From assembly GCA_036563615.1 (NCBI GenBank), contig DATCMB010000014.1, positions 1-64,000 of the forward strand: a DNA stretch of 64,000 nucleotides, read 5' to 3'. The translations under genes and the position numbers were made by a program. Shown piece after piece: positions 54,342 through 61,329 of the stretch. The stretch's first letter is position 1. Each line of letters begins with the position of its first letter. The stretch comes from Candidatus Binatia bacterium (GTDB lineage: Bacteria > Desulfobacterota > Binatia > UBA12015). The notes under the pieces were generated by a model that was not told the DNA's origin, ran no database searches, and saw nothing but the letters and a program-made list of their open reading frames with translations.

Positions 54342-55499
54342 ATGAACCCACAGGCAATCCGCGACAAGGTCGCCATCGTCGGGATGGGCTGCTGCAAGTT
54401 CGGCGAGAACTGGGACAAGGATCCCCAGGACATGATCGTCGAGGCGGCGTACGAGGCCTACGCCGACGCCGGGCTCGAGGATCCGCACAAGCAGATCGAG
54501 GCCGTGTTCTGCGGCGCGCAGTACCCGTCGAAGGGGACGGCCGAGGTCGCCGACGCGCTCAAGATGTACGACCGTCCGGTGAGCATGGTCGTCAACTACT
54601 GCGCGACCGGCACCGACGCCTTCCGCTACGGCGTGCTCGCGATCGCGAGCGGCATGTACGACACCGTGCTCGTCGTCGGCTTCGACAAGCCGAAGGACCG
54701 CGGCGTCTCGGGGCCGAGCGTCGCCGTGACCGGCGTGCGCGGCCTGCCGGCGACGCCCGCCGGCTGGTTCAGCCACGTCGCGGCGCGCTACTTCCAGACC
54801 TACGGCGCCGGCCGCGAAGACCTCGCGAAGATCGCCGTCAAGAACCACCACAACGGCACGCTCGCGCCGAAGTCGATGCTCAAGCGCGAGATCACGGTCG
54901 AGGACGCGCTCAACGCGCGCATGATCTCGTGGCCGTTCGGGCTCTACGACTGCGCCGCGCAGTCCGACGGCGCCGCCGCCGCGATCCTCACGCGCCGCGA
55001 GCTCGCGAAGAGCTTCCGCGACGACTACGTGCTCGTGCGCGGCATCGGCATCGCGCTCGCCCCGGATCCGAAGGAGGATCCGAGCTTCGACTTCCTGCGC
55101 TGGAAGCCGACCGAGATGGCGGCGCGCCAGGTCTACGAGCAGGCCGGCATCACCAACCCGCGCAAGGAGATCCACGTCGCGCAGGTGCACGACTGCTTCA
55201 CGCTGACCGAGCTCCTCGCCTACGAGGACCTGGGATTCTGCGAGAAGGGCTCGGCGAAGGAGCACATCGCGTCGGGGACCTTCGAGCTCAGCGGCGAGCT
55301 ACCGGTCAACACCGACGGCGGGCTCAAGACCTTCGGCCACCCGACCGGCGCGACCGGCGTGCGCATGATCTACGAGAACTACAAGCAGCTGCAGGGCAAG
55401 GCCGAGAAGCGCCAGGTGAAGAACGCGACCGTCGCGCTGTCGCACAACATCGGCGGCGCGCCGCAGGCCTGCGGCATCTGCATCGTCGCGATGCCGTGA
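54342..55499 (+). CDS. Thiolase-family protein (acetyl-CoA acetyltransferase-like)
   Basis: A 385-residue thiolase. The nucleophile motif VVNYCATGTDAF keeps the Cys (Cys87). QVHDCFTLTELLAYEDLGF, NTDGGLKTFGHPTGATGVRM and the glycine-rich end SHNIGGAPQACGICIV fit the SCP2-thiolase family. Only 23 nt separate it from the HMGS-DUF35 fusion, so they are probably one operon and complex. The partner cysteine-less synthase suggests an unusual condensing or cleaving reaction. Confidence 0.92.
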   Translation: MNPQAIRDKVAIVGMGCCKFGENWDKDPQDMIVEAAYEAYADAGLEDPHKQIEAVFCGAQYPSKGTAEVADALKMYDRPVSMVVNYCATGTDAFRYGVLAIASGMYDTVLVVGFDKPKDRGVSGPSVAVTGVRGLPATPAGWFSHVAARYFQTYGAGREDLAKIAVKNHHNGTLAPKSMLKREITVEDALNARMISWPFGLYDCAAQSDGAAAAILTRRELAKSFRDDYVLVRGIGIALAPDPKEDPSFDFLRWKPTEMAARQVYEQAGITNPRKEIHVAQVHDCFTLTELLAYEDLGFCEKGSAKEHIASGTFELSGELPVNTDGGLKTFGHPTGATGVRMIYENYKQLQGKAEKRQVKNATVALSHNIGGAPQACGICIVAMP

Positions 55500-55567
55500 G
55501 CGCGCCCGGCGCTCGGCCTGACGCGCGTCGCGACGCTGCTTGTGCTTGACGAGCCGCTCGTCCGCGC

Positions 55568-56785
55568 TCAGCCGCGCTCGCCGATCGCGTAGAGGCGCGT
55601 GTCGCGCGAGCCCTGGTAGAGCACGCGTCCCGGGCCGATGACGGTCCCCGACTCGAGCACGCGACGCGCGAACCGCGTCAGCGACCACTTGACGTCGGCG
55701 CCGCCCTGGCCGTTGCCGTGCGGGCGGAAGGCCCACAGCGTGCGGTCCGCGGCGAGGTAGACGGTGCCGGCGCCGTCGACCACCGGAGCCGTGTTGACGA
55801 GACGTCCGGTGACGCGCGTCGACCACTCGAGCGTGCCGTCGGGCCGGATCGCGTAGAGCTGGCCGTCGTTGCGCCGCGCGGCGCCGACGTAGATCGTGCC
55901 GTCGTGGCCGAGCGCGGGCGGCGAGTAGATGCGGCGCGGCGCGGTCGCGAAGAGCCACTTCACCGAGCCGTCCGGGTTCACGGCGAAGAGGCCGTCATCG
56001 AAGCCGACGTAGATCGTGCCGTCGTCGCCGACGACCGGCGTGTAGTTCGGCCCGCGCGCGCCGTTGCGCCGACGCTCGAGCACCGTGCGCCAGAGCTCGA
56101 CGCCGGTCAGCGCGTCGATCGCGTGCAGCTGGTAGCCCGACGTCGTCACGTAGACCACCGAGCCGTCGTGGCTCAGCGCGGGCGACACGTTGCGCAGCCC
56201 GCCGCCGAGGATGTTGAGCCACGCGGGATCGGCGACCGGCCCCGGGCGCATGCCGTAGAAGTAGCCGGCGCTCAGCGAGTCGGAGCCCATGTAGATGAGC
56301 CCGCCGAGACCGACCATCGGCGAGGTCGTCACGTCGCCGTCGGTCGGGATGTGAAACTTCCACTGCGTCGTGCCGTCGGGCAGCACCGACCACAGATCGT
56401 TGTCGCGCCCGCCGATGTAGATGTTCCCGTTCGCCGCGACCGCGGGCGACGAGCGATCCGCGAAGGTGCCCTTGTTGCGCGTCGTGCACCAGATCTCCGA
56501 GCCGTCCGCGGGATCGATCGCGCACATCGGGTTGCGCCCGTGGCCGAGGTAGATCGTCCCGTCCGCGCCGAGCGACGGTGTGGCGACGAGCCGGTTCTTG
56601 CCCTTGTAGGACCAGAGCACCGTCGGATCGTCCGGGCCGAGAAGGTGCGTCCGTCCCGTGTGCTGGGCGTCGTGCTGGAAGCACGGCCACGCCGAGTCGG
56701 CGAGCTGCGCCTGCGCGGGCGTCGCCAGCGCGGCGGCGAGGAAGGACGAAAGCAGCAACGAGGGGACGAGTCGCAATGACGACAT
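55568..56785 (-). CDS. Exported PQQ-like beta-propeller protein
   Basis: A 405-residue protein with a Sec signal (about 8-26). It carries repeated blades with the pattern xxGTIYLGH, GNIYIGG, GLIYMGS, GTIYVGF, GTIYVGA, GTVYLAA, each preceded by a TW..K or LWS tryptophan strand, typical of PQQ-binding-like propellers. It has no obvious PQQ- or calcium-binding site. It may be a periplasmic scaffold or assembly factor. The ATG at 56785 has AGGGAGC upstream. Convergent with the thiolase. Confidence 0.85.
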   Translation of the reverse strand: MSSLRLVPSLLLSSFLAAALATPAQAQLADSAWPCFQHDAQHTGRTHLLGPDDPTVLWSYKGKNRLVATPSLGADGTIYLGHGRNPMCAIDPADGSEIWCTTRNKGTFADRSSPAVAANGNIYIGGRDNDLWSVLPDGTTQWKFHIPTDGDVTTSPMVGLGGLIYMGSDSLSAGYFYGMRPGPVADPAWLNILGGGLRNVSPALSHDGSVVYVTTSGYQLHAIDALTGVELWRTVLERRRNGARGPNYTPVVGDDGTIYVGFDDGLFAVNPDGSVKWLFATAPRRIYSPPALGHDGTIYVGAARRNDGQLYAIRPDGTLEWSTRVTGRLVNTAPVVDGAGTVYLAADRTLWAFRPHGNGQGGADVKWSLTRFARRVLESGTVIGPGRVLYQGSRDTRLYAIGERG

Positions 56786-57024
56786 GGCGGTGCTCCCTGG
56801 CCTCGGTGTGTCGGGGGGGTTGGCTCGCACCGCGGGCCGCGGCGCACTGCCGGTTGTGGCGCGACGACTATGCCGGCGTGCCCGGCACGGAGCAAGGCGA
56901 AATTCGCATCCGACGCGAGATCGGGGCGCACCGCCCCCGCGGGCGCTCGGCGCGCGCCGGCCGTGAAAAGCTCAGCGCAGGACGGAAGCGCGGACGCCCC
57001 GCGCTTGACGGACGCGGCCGGCTC

Positions 57025-58425
57025 TCAGCGCGCCGCGGCCGCCGCCGTCGTCTCGTAGGCGCCGATGTCGCAGCGCCCCGCCTCGCGCGACTTGCCGCGC
57101 TGGTCCGCCGGCGCGCAGGTGCCGTCGCGCCCGGTCGGCTTGCCGGGGTTGCCGCCATCGATCGCCGGGCTCGTCGCCGCCGGCGCCTGCGTGCGGGTCG
57201 GACCGTCGTTGTCGGCGAGCACCGCGAGTTGCGCGTCCTTGCCGATCACGTTGCCGGCCGTGTCGCCGGCGATCGAGCAGCCGGCGTCGCTCTGCAGCAG
57301 GTTGTAGCCCTGCGAGGTCAGGACGCCCGCGCAGTCCGCGCCGTTCGCGGCCGTGTTCGCGGCGATGATGCTGTTCGCGACCGTCACCGCGCCCGTCCCG
57401 TCGTTGGCGATGCCGCCGCCCTTCGCGTCGCCACCCGAGCCGGCGCGGTTGCTGGCGATCGTGACGTTGTTCAGCGCGACCGTGCCCTGCGCGCGGTTCA
57501 GGATGCCGCCGCCCGAGCCGCCCGCCGTGTTGCCGCTGATCGTCGAGTTCACCGCGGTGACGGTGCCCGAGTTGAAGATCGCGCCGCCGCTCGAGCTCGC
57601 GGTGTTCGCGGCGAGCGTCGAGTCGGTGATCTCGACCGAGCCCTCGACGTTGTCGATGCCGCCGCCGTTCGTCGCGCGATTGCCGTCGACCTCGGTGATC
57701 AACAGCTTCAGCGTGCCCGAGTTGCAGATGCCGCCGCCGTCGTCGGTGAGCGAGGCGTTGCCGCGCACCGTGCCGTTCATGATCTGCAGCGAGCCGTCGT
57801 TGTAGACGCCGCCGCCGCGGCCGTCCGCGGTGTTGTTGGTGATGCGGACGTCGAGCAGCTTCGCGTCGCTGCCCTCGGCGACGAACAGCGCGCCGCCGCG
57901 ACCGTTCGCGTTCTGCGGATCGGTCTTGCTGCGGTTGCCGTCGAGCGTGACGTCGCTGAGCTTCAGGTGGCCGCGGCTCAGGATGCCGCCGCCGTCGGCG
58001 CCGTTCGCGAGCCCGTTGCGGATCGTGAGCCCGCTCAGGCTGATCACCGAGTTCAGCTGGGTCTCGAAGACGCGCGCCTTGCCGCCGCCGTCGATGATCG
58101 TCGACGTCGCGCCGGCGCCGATCACCTCGACCTCGCCGTTCAGGAACAGCGGTCCGCTCTGCGCGTAGTTCGGCCCCTCGTCGGGCGAGTTCAGCACGTA
58201 GGTGCCGGCCGGCACCATGATCGTGTCGGACAGCGTCGTCGCGTTGGCCTCCTCGATCGCGGCGCGCAGCGTGCAGCCGCCGGCCTTCGAGACGCACTTG
58301 CCGTCGCCGGGATTCGTGTCGGTGGAGTCGACCGTCGAGTCGACGTTGAGCTGGGCGGCGTGGGCCCCGGGTGCGGCGCAGAGAAGCAGCGCGACAGCGA
58401 GCGTACGAGCAAGGCTGCGATCCAT
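57025..58425 (-). CDS. Exported CSLREA-type beta-helix protein with extracellular-anchor-like repeats
   Basis: A 466-residue protein with a Sec signal (ends APGAHA). Residues 40-65 contain CVSKAGGCTLRAAIEEANAT, the CSLREA-like motif. A right-handed beta-helix follows, of Asn/Gly-rich coils about 22 residues long (ITNNTADGRGGGVYNDGSLQ, VRGNASLTDDGGGICNSGTL and so on), ending in a PxIDxG-like segment (SPAIDGGNPGKP). It lacks the C-x4-C pairs of the related protein at 41055. ATG 58425 is preferred over GTG 58431. Probably a surface or autotransporter-like passenger without a visible outer-membrane domain. Confidence 0.85.
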   Translation of the reverse strand: MDRSLARTLAVALLLCAAPGAHAAQLNVDSTVDSTDTNPGDGKCVSKAGGCTLRAAIEEANATTLSDTIMVPAGTYVLNSPDEGPNYAQSGPLFLNGEVEVIGAGATSTIIDGGGKARVFETQLNSVISLSGLTIRNGLANGADGGGILSRGHLKLSDVTLDGNRSKTDPQNANGRGGALFVAEGSDAKLLDVRITNNTADGRGGGVYNDGSLQIMNGTVRGNASLTDDGGGICNSGTLKLLITEVDGNRATNGGGIDNVEGSVEITDSTLAANTASSSGGAIFNSGTVTAVNSTISGNTAGGSGGGILNRAQGTVALNNVTIASNRAGSGGDAKGGGIANDGTGAVTVANSIIAANTAANGADCAGVLTSQGYNLLQSDAGCSIAGDTAGNVIGKDAQLAVLADNDGPTRTQAPAATSPAIDGGNPGKPTGRDGTCAPADQRGKSREAGRCDIGAYETTAAAAAR

Positions 58426-58518
58426 CTTCACCCCCCGACGTTTGGGTTGGCTCAGCGCGGCTCCCCTATCCGAGCCTCCGCGGATCGTCCAGCGCTCGGC
58501 GGGGACGCAGCCTCTTGC

Positions 58519-59223
58519 TCACTTGCGTGCGGCCGCGGCCCCCTTCCCCGAGCGGCGTGCGGCTGCGGCAGAGCCCGCGCCGGGGCCCGCCTTGCGCGCG
58601 CCCGCGACGGCCTTGCGCACCAGCGCGAGCACGGCCTCCTCGAGCGCCCGATGCGCGTGCTCGCGCGACAGCCCCTGGTCGCTGCGCATCCGGTCCCAGG
58701 TCTCGAACGAGGTCAGCGCGTCGAGGACCTCGAGCTCGTCCGGCCGCGCGTCGGCGAGCTCGGGCAGGCGGCGCAGCAGGTCGGCGCGCAGACCGCGCAC
58801 CAGCTCCGCGTGACGCGACTTGATGAACGGCGAGTCGGCGCGGCGCAGGTTCGCCGAGCGCTTGTAGGGCGCGATCTGCTCGAAGAACTGGGCGCGACGC
58901 GCGACCAGCTCTCGCGCGCGCTCGACCAGCGTGCCGCTCGGCTCGTCCGAGAGCAAAATCGGCGCGGCGCTCGCGAAGACGCGCTCGCCCATCGCGGCGA
59001 ACAGGCTCTCGCGGTCGTTGAAGTGCCGGAAGACGCTGCGCAGACCGACGCCGGCGCGCTCGGCCACCTGCTGCGCCGTGGGCACCAGATGGCCCTCGGC
59101 GATCAGCGCGAGCAGCGCGCTGACGATCGCGTCCCGGCTGCGCAGCCCGCGCACCTCGCGGCCGTCGACGCGGGGCTTCGCCCCCTGCCCTGCGCCCACC
59201 TCGCGCTCGACTCTTGATTTCAT
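58519..59223 (-). CDS. TetR-family transcriptional regulator
   Basis: A 234-residue repressor. The helix-turn-helix is ALIAEGHLVPTAQQVAERAG followed by VGLRSVFRHFNDRESLFAAM, and the C-terminus is Ala/Lys-rich and probably disordered. The start is uncertain (ATG 59223 or GTG 59253; neither has a strong Shine-Dalgarno). It is divergent from the DUF1330-dehalogenase operon across about 80 nt and is the obvious candidate regulator. Confidence 0.82.
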   Translation of the reverse strand: MKSRVEREVGAGQGAKPRVDGREVRGLRSRDAIVSALLALIAEGHLVPTAQQVAERAGVGLRSVFRHFNDRESLFAAMGERVFASAAPILLSDEPSGTLVERARELVARRAQFFEQIAPYKRSANLRRADSPFIKSRHAELVRGLRADLLRRLPELADARPDELEVLDALTSFETWDRMRSDQGLSREHAHRALEEAVLALVRKAVAGARKAGPGAGSAAAARRSGKGAAAARK

Positions 59224-59233
59224 GACATTCACC

Positions 59234-59253
59234 GTGCCACTTTCTTCCGGCAC
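59234..59253. promoter_or_regulatory. GTGCC-N10-GGCAC inverted repeat in the dehalogenase divergent region
   Basis: 5-bp perfect arms (59234-59238 and 59249-59253) between the TetR and DUF1330 starts. It could be the TetR operator; arms this short are also expected by chance. Confidence 0.3.
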
Positions 59254-59305
59254 CCATGATGCCAGCTGCGAGCGCCGCGGTCGACTCCCGCGGCAGGAGG
59301 AGACG

Positions 59306-59704
59306 ATGACGCTAGCGCTCTACCCCGACAAGTCGCAGATCGAGCAGCTGCTCTCTGCGCCCGACGACGGACCGGTGGTCATGGTCAACCTCCTGCGCTT
59401 CAAGGAGCGCGCGGACGCGCCGGACGACGACGTGAGCGGCGAGGAGGCGTACCGTCGCTACACCGCGTCGATGCTGAGGTTCATCGCCGAGCGCGGCGCG
59501 CGCGTGATCTGGAACGGACGCCTCGAGTCGCAGGTGATGGGCACCGGCGCCGAAGGCTTCCACCTGATCGCGCTCGTCGAGTACCCGTCGCGCAAGGCGT
59601 TCTTCGAGATCGCGACCCATCCCTTGGTGCAGGAGATCGGCGTGCACCGCGCGGCCGGGCTCGAGGGGCAGTGGCTGCTCGCGACGCGGACCGAGGAGGT
59701 CTGA
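59306..59704 (+). CDS. DUF1330-like dimeric alpha/beta-barrel protein
   Basis: A 132-residue protein. VVMVNLLRFKERADAP, then YTASMLRFIAERGARVIWNG and LIALVEYPSRKAFFEIATHP match the DUF1330/EthD-like ferredoxin fold. Function unknown; such proteins are often beside degradation enzymes. Excellent Shine-Dalgarno AGGAGGAG before ATG 59306. It ends 2 nt before the dehalogenase start, so they are an operon. Confidence 0.85.
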   Translation: MTLALYPDKSQIEQLLSAPDDGPVVMVNLLRFKERADAPDDDVSGEEAYRRYTASMLRFIAERGARVIWNGRLESQVMGTGAEGFHLIALVEYPSRKAFFEIATHPLVQEIGVHRAAGLEGQWLLATRTEEV

Positions 59705-59706
59705 CG

Positions 59707-60714
59707 ATGAACGTCGTGCGCACGCCGGACGAGCGCTTCGAGGGTCTCCCGGGCTGGAGCTTCGCGCCGCACTACGTCGACGTCCCCGACGGCGACGGCG
59801 GCACGCTGCGCCTCCACTACGTCGACGAAGGCCCGCGCGACGCTGCGCCCATCCTCTGCATGCACGGCCAGCCGACGTGGGCCTACCTCTACCGCAAGAT
59901 GATCCCGCGCTTCGCCGCCGCGGGACACCGGGTCGTCGCGCCCGACCTCGTCGGCTTCGGCCGCTCGGACAAGCCGACGTCGCAGGACGACTACAGCTAC
60001 GCGCGCCACGTCGCCTGGATGAACGCCTGGATGGAGGCGATCGATCTGCGCGACGCGACGCTCGTCTGCCAGGACTGGGGCGGCCTGATCGGGCTGCGCA
60101 TGGTCGCGGCGCAGCCGCAGCGCTTCGCGCGCGTCGTCGCCGCGAACACCGGCCTGCCCGATGCGAAGGGCCTCCCGCCGGAGGTCGGGCCGATGCTGCG
60201 CTCGATGTACGACTCGCTGCCGGTGCCCGACATGCAGGGTGTCGCCGCGGCGTTCGCCGACCCGAGCGGCCCGCCGCCATTCTTGTTCTGGCAGAAGTAC
60301 TGCGCCGAGTTTCCGGACGTGCGCGCGAGCGACGTCGTGCGCATCAACGCCCGCCAGATGACGGCCGACATGGAGCGCGCCTACGACGCTCCGTTCCCCG
60401 ACGAGCGCTACAAGGCCGGCATGCGGCGCTTCCCGCGCCTGGTGCCGCTCGCGCCCGACGACGCGGCGATCGAGGACAACCGCCGCGCGTGGGACGCGCT
60501 GCGCCGCTTCGAGCGTCCGTTCTTGACGGCGTTCAGCGACGGCGACCCGGTGACGCGCGGGCTCGAGCAGCGCTTCCGGGAAGAGGTGCCGGGCGCGCGC
60601 GGCGTCGAGCACGTCACGATCCGCGACGCCGGACACTTCCTGCAAGAGGACAAGGGCGAGGAGCTCGCAGACGTGGTGATGCGCTTCATCGCCGCGACGC
60701 CGACGGGAGGCTGA
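59707..60714 (+). CDS. Haloalkane dehalogenase (DhlA-like alpha/beta hydrolase)
   Basis: A 335-residue alpha/beta hydrolase. The oxyanion motif HGQPTWAYLYRKM matches DhlA-type dehalogenases. The nucleophile is Asp123 in VCQDWGGLIG; Trp124 and Trp195 (FLFWQKY) could bind the halide, as Trp125 and Trp175 do in DhlA. Catalytic His310 lies in DAGHFLQED, and the acid is probably in FSDGDPVTRG. It should convert haloalkanes to alcohols; epoxide hydrolase is the main alternative, but the tryptophans favour dehalogenase. Translationally close to DUF1330 (2 nt) and to the following lipoprotein. Confidence 0.9.
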   Translation: MNVVRTPDERFEGLPGWSFAPHYVDVPDGDGGTLRLHYVDEGPRDAAPILCMHGQPTWAYLYRKMIPRFAAAGHRVVAPDLVGFGRSDKPTSQDDYSYARHVAWMNAWMEAIDLRDATLVCQDWGGLIGLRMVAAQPQRFARVVAANTGLPDAKGLPPEVGPMLRSMYDSLPVPDMQGVAAAFADPSGPPPFLFWQKYCAEFPDVRASDVVRINARQMTADMERAYDAPFPDERYKAGMRRFPRLVPLAPDDAAIEDNRRAWDALRRFERPFLTAFSDGDPVTRGLEQRFREEVPGARGVEHVTIRDAGHFLQEDKGEELADVVMRFIAATPTGG

Positions 60715-60716
60715 GC

Positions 60717-61313
60717 ATGCTGCGCTTGGAGCCCCGAGCGATTCCCCACACCAGGGCGCGTCGACGCGGAGCCCGCGCGCTGCTCGCCCTCGCCTTCGCG
60801 CTGGCGCTCGCGTTCGCCGGCTGCGGCGACGCCGATCCGGCGATCGTGCGCGCGAGCGACATCCCGGTCGCGCACACGCCGCCCGGCGGCTACGGCGACG
60901 TCATGCCGCCGCCGATCCTCGCGCGCTGCACCGAGCCGCTCGTCCCGCACGCGCCCGACCTGCGCGGCCTGTGGAAGAGCGACATGGTCTACATCGACGG
61001 CGAGCCGGCGCCGCCCGACATGCCGCTCTGGCAGCACGTCGAGCGCATCGAGCAGTGCGGCGACCGCGTGGTCGTCACGTCGACCGGCGTGATCCACGAC
61101 ATGCGCGCCGACGGCACCGTCGAGAACGGCGTGCACGACGTCTCCGCGGTGGGCTTCGTGCCGATCGTCGTCGTCGCGACCTTCGAGGAGAACGCGCTCG
61201 TGCTGCGCCCCGTCGGCATCCCGGACATCGTCGTGCGCCGCACGCGCGTCGGCGACGCGATCCTCTGGAACTACGGTCCGTCGATCGAGGTGCGGCTGGT
61301 CCGCGCGGATTGA
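60717..61313 (+). CDS. Hypothetical lipoprotein in the dehalogenase operon
   Basis: A 198-residue protein with a lipoprotein signal (ALAFALALAFAGC, lipid Cys near residue 36). The mature region has beta-like strands (LRGLWKSDMVYIDG, GDRVVVTSTGVIHDM, VVVATFEENALVLRP) resembling a lipocalin- or DUF-type barrel, but no family is sure. It starts 2 nt after the dehalogenase stop. Possibly a binding protein for the dehalogenase substrate; this is inference from position. Confidence 0.7.
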   Translation: MLRLEPRAIPHTRARRRGARALLALAFALALAFAGCGDADPAIVRASDIPVAHTPPGGYGDVMPPPILARCTEPLVPHAPDLRGLWKSDMVYIDGEPAPPDMPLWQHVERIEQCGDRVVVTSTGVIHDMRADGTVENGVHDVSAVGFVPIVVVATFEENALVLRPVGIPDIVVRRTRVGDAILWNYGPSIEVRLVRAD

Positions 61314-61329
61314 CGGCGGCGGACGCGGC

